19,116 nt of DNA from an uncultured Novosphingobium sp. (GCA_937860195.1 CALMBN010000356.1:1-19116), one strand, 5' to 3'; positions 1-7,632 are shown, counted from the first letter of the stretch. The notes: a model not told the origin generated them from the letters alone. Translations and numbers: made by a program.

Positions 1-2
1 TG

Positions 3-485
3 GCCACTTGGCATAGCCCGCTCGGCGAAACCGCAACCGAACAGGTCCGAGAAGCATTTTTCCGCCTGACCGACTATCCGCCCGAAGACAGCGAGCATGT
101 CCCGGCTGCCAGTCTTGACCTTGGCGGCGGACGCATTTTGCACGTGCCCAAAAGCCTGAAAGGCGTTGCCGTATTCAGCTTCAAACGCTTGTGTGCAGAA
201 GCGCGCGGTGCGCCCGATTATCTTGCAGTAGCGCAGACCTATCACACGGTCATTCTGGTCGGGATTCCGAAAATGGGTCCCGATAGCCGGAACGAAGCGG
301 CCCGGTTCGTCACGCTGATTGACGCGCTCTATGAGCACAAGGTCAAACTGTTCGTGACGGCGGCAACTGCACCGGAGCTGCTTTATGAAGCGGGCGATGG
401 AGCTTTTGAGTTCGACCGCACGGTCAGCCGGCTCAATGAAATGCAAAGCGCTGACTATCTCGCCGCCGGCCACGGTGAGGACTAG
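3..485 (+). CDS. zapE: Cell division protein ZapE / AFG1-family ATPase, C-terminal part (5' end outside window)
   Basis: The open frame enters from the left edge, so only the last 160 residues are visible and the Walker A region is missing. The visible part matches the C-terminal half of ZapE/AFG1 (YhcM) ATPases: a TATWHSPLG segment near the edge, then the RFVTLIDALYEHKVKLFV strand, TAATAPELLYEAG, and the closing FDRTVSRLNEMQSADYL block in which the conserved arginine and the EMQS motif are seen. In Enterobacteria ZapE is a cytoplasmic ATPase that acts on the FtsZ ring; mitochondrial AFG1/LACE1 homologues act in protein quality control. An internal TTG at 138 could be taken as a start, but the reading frame and the similarity run unbroken upstream of it. 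The stop codon overlaps that of the next, convergent gene. The family call is firm; the exact role in this organism is inferred. Confidence 0.88.
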   Translation, partial: ATWHSPLGETATEQVREAFFRLTDYPPEDSEHVPAASLDLGGGRILHVPKSLKGVAVFSFKRLCAEARGAPDYLAVAQTYHTVILVGIPKMGPDSRNEAARFVTLIDALYEHKVKLFVTAATAPELLYEAGDGAFEFDRTVSRLNEMQSADYLAAGHGED

Positions 486-2605
486 ATCTCCAGTCGCACC
501 GTGATCCGCAAATCACGCCCGGCCAGCGGGGCATAGTCCTTCAGAACCGACGCATGCCGCCGCGCAACGACATTAAACAGGTTGTTGCCCGATACGATCA
601 GGCTGAGCGGGCCGTCATCACCGATCGGGCGCCAGATGGCAGAGATGTTGACCAGGGTGAAGGCCGGGGTCGCAGTTTCAAAGCCAGCAATCCGGTTCTG
701 CGCAAAGACATGCTCAGCCTCGATGCCGAGGTCGAGATGCGGTGATTTGCCAGCCAGCCCACCCAGCACGCGCAACGGGGGAATGCGCGGAGCAGGGCCA
801 GCGCCGGCGATATCGGAATGAACGTAGTCAATCAGTGCAGTCCCGCTGATGGTCCAGGGACCGGGTTTGGCCAGAGCCACTTCGCCTTGCGCCTCAAACC
901 CATACAGCCGGGCATCGGCCTGGCGGATCTGAAACACCGGCAGACCATCTTCAACTGCGCCCGTGCGATCTTCGTAGACAAAGTTTGAGTACCAGTTGTG
1001 AAACACCGATCCTTCAAATTTGATCGGGCCTGCTTCACCGCGCAGGATGGCCTCGGCGCTCCACACCCGCTCAACTTTCAAGCCCGGATCGCCGATCTCG
1101 AACGCTGCTGTCCCGGCATGGGGGCCATTGGCAAACAGCTCTTCGGCTGACGGCGCACGCTCGGTATGGGCTGCGCTGAAGGCCAGCTTCCAATCCGGTG
1201 ACAGATCGTAGGCCCCGCCCAATGCAACAGAAAATGTATTGAAAGTGCGGGCCCCATCGAAGAACTGCGGCTGGCCGATATCGGGCTTGGAGAGCTGGCG
1301 CGTATGCTCGTAGCGCACGCCCGCTTCGAGCAAGACCGGGCCTGAATCATACTGTTGCAACGTGAACAGGCCGATCTGTTCGGTGCTGTTGCGCGGTAGA
1401 AACGCCTCGGCACCAACCACGTTGAAATCGCGGGTGATCAACTGGCTGCCGGTCACTCCGGTCCATCCGCCGTGCTTTGATTGAACCAGCTCAAACCGGC
1501 CTTCCATCCCCTTGCTGGAGAACGTCGTGCCAACCGCTCCATCGGGTTCGATCTCGGCATGAACGTAGTCACCATAGGCGTAGCGGAATGCCAGCTTCTC
1601 GATCAAGCTTCCACCCGCCTCGATTTCGGCACGAGCATCGAACCGGCTCTGACGCAGCTTGATCCGGGGGGCCTCTTGCCCTTGCCCCGGCTCGGTCGCA
1701 AGGCGCACCGGCACCCCATAAAGGGTGTCGTAGCGGCTATAGGCGACCCCGAAGTTCCCGCCATCGGTCACATAAGCGAGCCCTGCCCCGGCAGTCCAGG
1801 TTCGGCCGGCCGTGTTCGGCAAGCGGCCCGCAATTGCGGCATTCGCAGTGAAATCGATTTCCGGATCGGCCAGGGGATCAGGCGGCAGCAAACCAGACAT
1901 CAGCGCCTGCGTTCTCAAAGCTGGAGTTAACGCATAACCTCCAATCCGAAGGTCGTCGGTCTTCAGCCAGGATCCATCGACATGCCCAACCCAATTTCCG
2001 CCTAGTGGGAACTCAGCCGAAGCCGCGCCCATCCTTTCAGTCGCGGCGCTGGCATAGCCGCCAAGCGCTGCAAGGTGGATCGGCTCATCCGGCACCGCAT
2101 CAGGAATCCGGCGGTCGATCACATTGACCACCCCGCCGCTGGCCGACGAGCCATAGAGCAACGATTGGGGGCCGCGCAGCACCTCAATCCGGTAGGCCAG
2201 AAGTGGATTGACCACCGGCGCGTGATCGACTGACGTGTTTGATACGTCGATCGAGCCAATCCCGTTCGAGAGCACCCGCACCCGCTCACCCTGCAACCCC
2301 CGCAACACCGGGCGCGAGGCATTCGGACCAAACGAAGTGGCCGACACACCGGGGGTATGAGTCAGGCTGTCGCCGATGCTGACCCGGGCATTGGCCGTCA
2401 GTTCTTCAGCTTGAACGATTGCAACCCCAGAGATTGAATCGGCCTTGTTTGAGCGGCGCATGGCGGTGACGACAATTTCTTCATCGTCCTCGGCATGGTA
2501 GTCGGTCTGGCCGTCACCAGCCGTTTCAGCTGCTGCCATCGCTGGATGAAAGGCCAGCAATGCGGCTGTGGCAAGGCAGGTTGAAATGCGAAATCTGAAG
2601 GGCAT
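482..2605 (-). CDS. TonB-dependent outer-membrane receptor, ZnuD-like plug
   Basis: This is a 707-residue outer-membrane active transporter, energised by TonB-ExbBD. Residues 1-25 form a signal peptide ending in AMA-AA. A TonB box (EIVVTA) lies at 43-48, the plug domain spans about 55-168, and the rest is beta-barrel ending in LRITVRLEI. In the plug the stretch DHAPVVNPLLAYRIEVLRGP followed by LLYGSSASGGVVNVIDRRIP is typical of ZnuD-type receptors, which import zinc and sometimes haem. However, I do not see the histidine-rich loops found in many zinc receptors, so the substrate is uncertain; iron complexes or another small ligand remain possible. Composition is like its neighbours. It converges with zapE with no spacer. 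A weak Zur-box-like sequence lies 55-72 bases upstream of the start. Family confidence is high; substrate confidence is low. Confidence 0.9.
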   Translation of the reverse strand: MPFRFRISTCLATAALLAFHPAMAAAETAGDGQTDYHAEDDEEIVVTAMRRSNKADSISGVAIVQAEELTANARVSIGDSLTHTPGVSATSFGPNASRPVLRGLQGERVRVLSNGIGSIDVSNTSVDHAPVVNPLLAYRIEVLRGPQSLLYGSSASGGVVNVIDRRIPDAVPDEPIHLAALGGYASAATERMGAASAEFPLGGNWVGHVDGSWLKTDDLRIGGYALTPALRTQALMSGLLPPDPLADPEIDFTANAAIAGRLPNTAGRTWTAGAGLAYVTDGGNFGVAYSRYDTLYGVPVRLATEPGQGQEAPRIKLRQSRFDARAEIEAGGSLIEKLAFRYAYGDYVHAEIEPDGAVGTTFSSKGMEGRFELVQSKHGGWTGVTGSQLITRDFNVVGAEAFLPRNSTEQIGLFTLQQYDSGPVLLEAGVRYEHTRQLSKPDIGQPQFFDGARTFNTFSVALGGAYDLSPDWKLAFSAAHTERAPSAEELFANGPHAGTAAFEIGDPGLKVERVWSAEAILRGEAGPIKFEGSVFHNWYSNFVYEDRTGAVEDGLPVFQIRQADARLYGFEAQGEVALAKPGPWTISGTALIDYVHSDIAGAGPAPRIPPLRVLGGLAGKSPHLDLGIEAEHVFAQNRIAGFETATPAFTLVNISAIWRPIGDDGPLSLIVSGNNLFNVVARRHASVLKDYAPLAGRDLRITVRLEI

Positions 2606-2917
2606 CTGGGGGTCCGGCGATTGAGTGTTGCAGCGGAGCGTTAGCCGCGATGCCGCATAGTAACAATATCACATAACGCGAATCTGAACCGCCCGCCGCA
2701 GTCTGGCAACAACTGACCCCATTTCAGAGACAGATCGGCAATCAACGAAGCACGATCTGGCCTCCAAAGCCGCAGAACTGCGACAATCCGGCGTTAGGGA
2801 TAACCAAATATTACCATATTCCAGTTAGTCCGATCCTATGCGGAATGGACACTGCCCCCGCGAAGACTCCTATTGCGTTTCGCCGATCCGGCTTAACGCG
2901 CTGGTTTGGCGTAGTTT
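2606..2917. other. Divergent intergenic region
   Basis: These 312 bases separate the leftward TonB receptor gene from the rightward CHASE2-EAL gene and must carry the promoters of both. The part around 2795-2825 is AT-rich (ATAACCAAATATTACCATAT), but I cannot fix convincing -35/-10 pairs. A Zur-like sequence is listed separately. Open frames here are short and look like chance ORFs. Confidence 0.7.
2660..2677 (-). promoter_or_regulatory. Possible Zur-box-like operator upstream of the TonB receptor
   Basis: On the - strand this reads GTTATGTGATATTGTTAC. It resembles the AT-rich GTTAT...(A/T)AAC type of operator used by Zur repressors, but dyad symmetry is poor and the right half deviates. The position, 55-72 bases before the receptor start, would suit repression. 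It was singled out because the receptor plug looks ZnuD-like, so the evidence is partly circular. Confidence 0.22.
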
Positions 2918-5263
2918 ATGCGCAAGCTTGGCAGGGCATGGGATGGCAGTCCGATGATCTGGCCATTCCGCCGCAAAATCGAGGAAAAAAAGCGCACAAC
3001 GCGGCTCAGCATCTTTTTGTGGGCGTTCTGCTTGTGCACATTTTCAGCCATAATCGGCCTGCCCGAGCCGCTCGAAGACATCTTTCGCGGTGCCCGCAAC
3101 CTGGTCCGCGCCCGGCCCGCCGATCAATCGATTGTGGTTGTCGCGGTTGATGACCGGACAATTTCGGAACTTGGATCACTCAACTTCTCGCGCAGCATTG
3201 ATGCCCGGGTTGTCGACCGGCTCTTTGCGCTGGGTGCCAAACAGGTGTTCTACGACAAAGTCTTCGCTGATCGCGAAGATCAAGCTGGTGATGATGCTTT
3301 TGCCAAAGTGCTGCAAAAACACACAGGCAAGGTTTTTCTCGGTGCGATGGTCGTCGAAAACCGAGCGACAGGTGGCAAAGAGTTCATCCTACCAAGCCCT
3401 CAGTTCAGAGAGATCACTTCGTATCGATCCCTATTCGGCTTAGCGACACCCTTCTCGCTCTCGGCCGAACTGCACTATGTCGATTCAATTCCTGGCAAAA
3501 CAGTTCCAGGCATCGCAGCCGGTTTGGCTGGTGTAACTGGGCTACCCGATGCACGGTTTCGCCCAGATTGGTCGATTAGGGTCAAATCTGTGCCAACTGT
3601 TAGCTTTGCTGACGTTTTGAACGGTAAGATCGAAAAGTCCGCCATCGAAAATAAAGATATCATCATTGGCTATACGACTGCTCAAAGCCCTGATTTCATC
3701 CAGGTCGCGGGTCAAAACTGGTTTCCGGGTGTCTATATTCACGCTGTCGGTGCGCAAACACTACGCGAAGGAACGCCCAAAAACGTTGGCTGGATCCCGG
3801 CAATGTTAGTAGCTGTGGCGCTGTCCGCGTTATTCCTTCGAGCGAAGTCACGAATCGAATTTGCTGGAACGATTGCGATCGCGCTTTCCTCAATCGCAAT
3901 CACGCCGTTTGTTTTAGATATATATTTTGTGAAAGCAGACTTCCTCGCCTCAATTGCGATGTTCGTGATCGTGGCGTATCGTTGGTCAAGGCTCCGCGAG
4001 CTTTCGGAAGCCAAGCGGCACAATGCCGGGACGCACCTTCCAAACCTCGCCGTGCTGCGCGAAGAACCGCTGGCCGCAGTGCGCCCGCTCATTGCAATGC
4101 GGATCAAGAACTACGCCGCAATCGGGGCCAGTTTCGCCAATTCGGTCGAAGATGAACTGGTCACTGAAGTGGCCCGCCGCCTGACCTTGCCGGGCGAAAA
4201 TACCAAATTTTACCAGGCTGAAGATGTGCTGTTCTGGCCCGGACCGGCATTGGCCAAAGACGAACTCGAAGGGCATATGGCCGGCCTTGCCCGGTTGATT
4301 GAAACTCAATTTGTGATCCAGAATCGCAAGATCGATGTCCATGTTGCATTCGGGGTCGACATCGATACGGCCCGGCCCGTGCCCAACCGGATTGGCCGGG
4401 CGATGGTGGCGGCCGACAATGCGGCGGCCAGGCATTTGATGATGCAGTTCAACACCAGTGACGATGATGAAGCAGGAGCGTGGGAGCTTTCGCTGATGAG
4501 CGAGCTCGATGCAGCGATCGATGCCGGCGACATCTGGATTGCCTATCAGCCGCAGATTGATCTGCGCGATGACAGCATCAGCGGAGCCGAAGCGCTGGTT
4601 CGCTGGCAGCACCCGGTTCGCGGCGCGATTTCGCCCGAAACTTTCATTCTGGCGGCCGAATCCCATAACCGGATGAAGCGCCTGACCTTTCATGTGCTTG
4701 ATCAGGCAACGCTGGCTGCCAAGTCGATTGTTGCTGCAAATCCCGCTTTCCGCCTGAGCGTCAACGTCTCAGCCGGCCTGCTGGAACTGTCCGGTTTGCC
4801 TGAGCAGATTGCTGCGGCGCTTAAGAAGAATGATTTCCCGGCGAGGAACCTGACTCTGGAAGTGACCGAATCCGCACCGTTCAAAGAGCGCAGTGCCGTT
4901 GTGGCCAATCTTAAGGGGATTGCGGAACTGGGGATCGACCTGTCAATCGACGATTACGGCACCGGCAACGCCACCCTGGAATACCTGCGGTCGGTCCCTT
5001 GCCAGGAAATCAAGATCGATCGCCGTTTTGTTGCTGGCCTTGGTGATAATTCCAGCGACATGCTGCTGGTCGAATCGACCATCGATCTGGCCCATGGCTT
5101 GGGGCGGAGAGTGATTGCGGAGGGAATTGAGGATCCAGAGACTCTGGAACTGCTCCGCGCAATCGGATGTGACATTGCCCAGGGATTTTATCTGGCCAAG
5201 CCAATGCGAATTGAGGCACTCGAAGTCTTGCTTGCGACCGGTAAACGGACACGGGCTGCTTAG
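2918..5263 (+). CDS. CHASE2-sensor, degenerate GGDEF, EAL-domain c-di-GMP phosphodiesterase
   Basis: This 781-residue inner-membrane protein probably degrades cyclic di-GMP. The order is: TM1 at about 30-47; CHASE2 extracytoplasmic sensor about 48-287 (PADQSIVVVAVDDRTI, then the GAKQVFYDKVF strand); three TM helices about 289-307, 314-334 and 340-354; a degenerate GGDEF domain about 370-485, where FYQAEDVLFW stands in place of GGDEF; and an EAL domain about 525-770. Catalytic EAL residues look complete: EALVRW (E558), NVS (N616), EVTE (E648), DDYGTG (D678, D679), KID (K699), AEGIE (E735) and QGF (Q755). It is therefore probably an active phosphodiesterase with a non-cyclising, perhaps GTP-sensing, GGDEF. 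The start at 2918 has a weak ribosome site; ATG at 2954 (MIWPFRRK) is an equally good choice. It adjoins an exopolysaccharide locus, which c-di-GMP often controls, but faces away from it. GC content drops in the sensor/TM half. Confidence 0.92.
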   Translation: MRKLGRAWDGSPMIWPFRRKIEEKKRTTRLSIFLWAFCLCTFSAIIGLPEPLEDIFRGARNLVRARPADQSIVVVAVDDRTISELGSLNFSRSIDARVVDRLFALGAKQVFYDKVFADREDQAGDDAFAKVLQKHTGKVFLGAMVVENRATGGKEFILPSPQFREITSYRSLFGLATPFSLSAELHYVDSIPGKTVPGIAAGLAGVTGLPDARFRPDWSIRVKSVPTVSFADVLNGKIEKSAIENKDIIIGYTTAQSPDFIQVAGQNWFPGVYIHAVGAQTLREGTPKNVGWIPAMLVAVALSALFLRAKSRIEFAGTIAIALSSIAITPFVLDIYFVKADFLASIAMFVIVAYRWSRLRELSEAKRHNAGTHLPNLAVLREEPLAAVRPLIAMRIKNYAAIGASFANSVEDELVTEVARRLTLPGENTKFYQAEDVLFWPGPALAKDELEGHMAGLARLIETQFVIQNRKIDVHVAFGVDIDTARPVPNRIGRAMVAADNAAARHLMMQFNTSDDDEAGAWELSLMSELDAAIDAGDIWIAYQPQIDLRDDSISGAEALVRWQHPVRGAISPETFILAAESHNRMKRLTFHVLDQATLAAKSIVAANPAFRLSVNVSAGLLELSGLPEQIAAALKKNDFPARNLTLEVTESAPFKERSAVVANLKGIAELGIDLSIDDYGTGNATLEYLRSVPCQEIKIDRRFVAGLGDNSSDMLLVESTIDLAHGLGRRVIAEGIEDPETLELLRAIGCDIAQGFYLAKPMRIEALEVLLATGKRTRAA

Positions 5264-5298
5264 CCAAGATATCGTCAGGGTCGCCGTAGCCGCAGCCT

Positions 5299-5325
5299 TT
5301 CAGGCAGGCAGATTGCTGGCCTGAA
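5299..5325 (+). terminator. Weak hairpin downstream of the EAL gene
   Basis: TTCAGGC at 5299-5305 pairs with GCCTGAA at 5319-5325. Inside are a bulge and a short CAG/CTG extension closing an ATTG loop. It starts 36 bases after the EAL stop codon. There is no following T-tract, so it is at best a weak or Rho-assisted 3' end. Confidence 0.3.
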
Positions 5326-5545
5326 CCAAACCCATCCAAACCGGAATTTGGCGACATTTTCAAACGGTCGAATCGATTCGCCCCGATTCCGTTGGCTGAT
5401 GCTGCGTTTCAATGCTTCGCAGTGGCAACGATATGTGACCGTTACTTGCAAAGCCGAGCAGACTGACCTGAACTATAGAGAATCTCGCGATTTTCTTCAG
5501 CTGTCTGGCGCGCCGCAATGGTTAACAATTCGTGCTTGCATTTGG

Positions 5546-5560
5546 TTAAGATTTCATTAC
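5546..5560 (+). promoter_or_regulatory. Possible CtrA-type motif (TTAA-N7-TTAC)
   Basis: TTAAGATTTCATTAC matches the alphaproteobacterial CtrA pattern TTAA-N7-TTAA with one mismatch in the second half. It lies 56 bases before the 13-codon ORF, where a promoter would be expected. The motif is short and AT-rich sequence can produce it by chance. Confidence 0.22.
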
Positions 5561-5615
5561 CCTTAAGGGGCAAGTGGAGCCATCTCGGTCCCACGATGAC
5601 CTTAGGGGATATGCG

Positions 5616-5657
5616 ATGATTTGGTCGTGGTTGGAACGCAACTTCGGTCGCCGTTAA
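5616..5657 (+). CDS. Candidate 13-codon ORF with strong Shine-Dalgarno and terminator
   Basis: ATG at 5616 opens a 13-residue frame, MIWSWLERNFGRR, ending with TAA at 5655-5657. AGGGG at 5604-5608 sits 7 bases before the ATG, an ideal distance. The stop is followed after 17 bases by a strong intrinsic terminator. The peptide would be short, basic and aromatic (two Trp, one Phe, three Arg). I do not recognise it. The arrangement recalls a leader peptide, but there is no same-strand gene downstream to attenuate. It could be a free-standing micropeptide, or the ORF may be chance inside a small RNA of roughly 150 bases. Confidence that it is translated is modest. Confidence 0.35.
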   Translation: MIWSWLERNFGRR

Positions 5658-5674
5658 GGTCACTGAATTGCTTC

Positions 5675-5706
5675 AAAAAGGCCTCGGCTAAAGCCGGGGC
5701 CTTTTT
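5675..5706. terminator. Strong bidirectional intrinsic terminator of the EPS cluster
   Basis: AAAAAGGCCTCGGC (5675-5688) pairs with GCCGGGGCCTTTTT (5693-5706) around a TAAA loop. The 14-base-pair stem has a single G-T wobble, and T-runs lie on both strands. It begins 21 bases past the amidotransferase stop codon on the - strand and 17 bases past the 13-codon ORF on the + strand, so it can end transcription from both sides. Confidence 0.9.
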
Positions 5707-5727
5707 CGTTTGGGCAGACTGGATTGG

Positions 5728-7620
5728 TTAAACCGACAGGCCGGTCAGCGAACGATCCAGCATCAGCAGCTGCCACAGCAGCCGCGAATGGTCTGATCGT
5801 CCCGAAATATGTTCTTCGGCCAAGGCACCAAGACGCTTGAGATCGAACCAACCGGTTCGTGCCAGCACAGAGCTGCTGCCGATCCCCCGTGCGCTGCCTG
5901 CCAGCGGGCCACGAAACCAGTCCGCAATCGGTGTCACAAAGCCCTGCTTTTGCCGGAACAGGATATTGTCGGGCAAATAGCGCTGCATCGCCTTCTTCAA
6001 CAGCCACTTCCCCTCATCCCGCTTCAGTCGGAGCCCCTCAGGCAGACTGGCCGCGAATTCGAGCAAGCGGTGATCAAGCAGCGGCTCGCGTGCCTCGAGG
6101 CTGACCGCCATCGAGGTGCGGTCAACCTTGGTCAGAATGTCCCCCGGCAGCCAGAATTTGAGATCCGCATATTGAGCCCGGTCGAGACCGGACCGGGCCG
6201 GTGCAGCCCGCATCAGCGCTTCCCACGGTTGTTCAGCGCGATAGTCCCCACGCAAGGCCAAAAACTCCGACGAATAGAGAGTCTCGCGCAGATTGGGCCG
6301 GGTAACCCCTACTGCCCGTGCATAACCCGCCTCACTGCTCAGCGAGAGCGCCTCGAGCGTCGCCTTGGCCCGAAAAGGGCGCGGAGCCCAATCAGCCTGA
6401 GGGTATGCCGCACCAAGCGCCCCGAACAGTGGCCCCCTCACTGATTGCGGCAGCAGCGAGCGCATCTGGTCTTCGCGGTGCTGGAACTTGTAACGGCGAT
6501 ACCCGGCAAATGCCTCATCCGCGCCATCACCAGACAAAGCCACGGTCACTGACTCACGCGCCAGTTGGCAGACCCGCCAGGTTGGCAAGGCCGAGGCATC
6601 AGCGAACGGCTCGTCAAACATCGCTGCCAGCGTGTCGATATGTTCAAAATCATCCGCCGTAACCGTCCGGGCCCGGTGATCGGTGCCGAACTGTTTGGCG
6701 ACCTGCGCGGCATAGCTGGTCTCGTCCAGCCCGGCGACATCGAAGCCGATCGAACAGGTCTTGACCGGACTGTTGCTGGCCTCGGCCATCAACGCGACGA
6801 CTGCGGAACTATCGACCCCGCCCGACAGAAACGCGCCAAGCGGCACGTCCGCAACCATCCGGCTGGTCACTGCTTGCCTGAACAGGTGCAGGAGCTCCGC
6901 TTCGAGGTCTGCCGCGCGGCCTTGCTTGCGCTCGGCAAATGAGATGTCCCACCATTGCTGCGGCGCCGGGAGCGAAGCGCTGTGGCGCAGCAGCAACGAG
7001 TGACCAGCCGGTAACTTGTGCACGCCAGCGAGGATCGAGCGGTGATCGGGAACATAGCCCCAGGCCAGGTAATCCTCGATCGCCAGCGGATCGATCTCAC
7101 GCCGCAGCAGCGGGTGCGCTGTCAGGCCCTTCAGCTCAGAGGCAAAGGCCAGACTGCCATCGCTGAGCGGGGCGTAGAACAGCGGTTTGACACCCAGCCG
7201 ATCCCGCGCGAGAAACAAAGTGCGCTGGCCAAGATCATAGATCGCGAAAGCGAACATGCCGTGCAAGCGCGGCAGGCAGTCCGGCCCCCAGCGCTGCCAT
7301 GCGGCTAGAATCACCTCGCTATCGCCATCGGTATGGAATTGCGCCCCGCCAGCGCGAAGCTCCTCGCGCAGCTCGCGAAAGTTGTAAATTTCGCCATTGA
7401 AAACCAGCATCGCGCGGCCATCGACGGAGGCCATCGGCTGGGGGGACCCAGCGATATCGATGATCGACAGCCGTAAATGCCCCAGCCCTACGCCTGGCGC
7501 AGTCCAGCACCCCTGCCCATCAGGTCCACGATGCGCCATCGCCGCGCACATCTTTACAATCCGCGCCGGATCGACCGGCTTGGGTGTTTCGAGGTGAAAA
7601 ATTCCAGCGATTCCGCACAT
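5728..7620 (-). CDS. XrtA/PEP-CTERM-system amidotransferase (asparagine synthase B-like)
   Basis: This is a 630-residue cytoplasmic enzyme of the glutamine-hydrolysing asparagine synthase family. The N-terminal Ntn glutaminase begins with MCGIAG, so Cys2 is the nucleophile after Met removal. Further glutaminase motifs are RGPDG (31-35), LRLSIID (49-55) and FNGEIYN (74-80). The synthetase domain carries the PP-loop SGGVDSS at 266-272, used to adenylate a carboxylate. Family size and gene neighbourhood match exosortase A-associated amidotransferase 1 (TIGR03108-like). Such proteins are thought to amidate a sugar acid or another carboxylate in the exopolysaccharide pathway; the acceptor is unknown. 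The start is fixed by Cys2, although its ribosome site is weak. It lies 12 bases after the XrtA gene, as the last gene of the cluster, and is followed by the terminator. Free asparagine synthesis remains possible but is less likely in this setting. Confidence 0.92.
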   Translation of the reverse strand: MCGIAGIFHLETPKPVDPARIVKMCAAMAHRGPDGQGCWTAPGVGLGHLRLSIIDIAGSPQPMASVDGRAMLVFNGEIYNFRELREELRAGGAQFHTDGDSEVILAAWQRWGPDCLPRLHGMFAFAIYDLGQRTLFLARDRLGVKPLFYAPLSDGSLAFASELKGLTAHPLLRREIDPLAIEDYLAWGYVPDHRSILAGVHKLPAGHSLLLRHSASLPAPQQWWDISFAERKQGRAADLEAELLHLFRQAVTSRMVADVPLGAFLSGGVDSSAVVALMAEASNSPVKTCSIGFDVAGLDETSYAAQVAKQFGTDHRARTVTADDFEHIDTLAAMFDEPFADASALPTWRVCQLARESVTVALSGDGADEAFAGYRRYKFQHREDQMRSLLPQSVRGPLFGALGAAYPQADWAPRPFRAKATLEALSLSSEAGYARAVGVTRPNLRETLYSSEFLALRGDYRAEQPWEALMRAAPARSGLDRAQYADLKFWLPGDILTKVDRTSMAVSLEAREPLLDHRLLEFAASLPEGLRLKRDEGKWLLKKAMQRYLPDNILFRQKQGFVTPIADWFRGPLAGSARGIGSSSVLARTGWFDLKRLGALAEEHISGRSDHSRLLWQLLMLDRSLTGLSV

Positions 7621-7632
7621 TGGATGAAGCGC

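Larger units (their letters stand above)
5264..5727. other. Intergenic region between the EAL gene and the EPS cluster
   Basis: These 464 bases lie between two converging transcription units. No long gene is convincing; frames of about 70 codons on either strand (5348-5566 +, 5442-5663 -) lack ribosome sites and recognisable content. The region contains an imperfect hairpin after the EAL gene (5299-5325), a near-CtrA-type motif (5546-5560), a perfect palindrome CCCTTAAGGG (5560-5569), a 13-codon ORF with a good Shine-Dalgarno sequence (5616-5657), and a strong terminator (5675-5706). It is AT-richer than the flanking genes. Confidence 0.7.

Noticed and set aside
3986..4693. 235-codon open frame on the - strand opposite the GGDEF/EAL part
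   Set aside because: It is antisense to conserved catalytic domains and its own sequence shows no known fold or start signal.
5348..5566. 72-codon frame in the intergenic region
   Set aside because: It has a TTG start, no Shine-Dalgarno sequence, no recognisable content, and overlaps the putative promoter motifs.
5616..5706. Trp-codon attenuator (leader peptide plus terminator)
   Set aside because: The two Trp codons and the terminator fit superficially, but no amino-acid biosynthesis gene lies downstream on the same strand and no alternative antiterminator stem is apparent.
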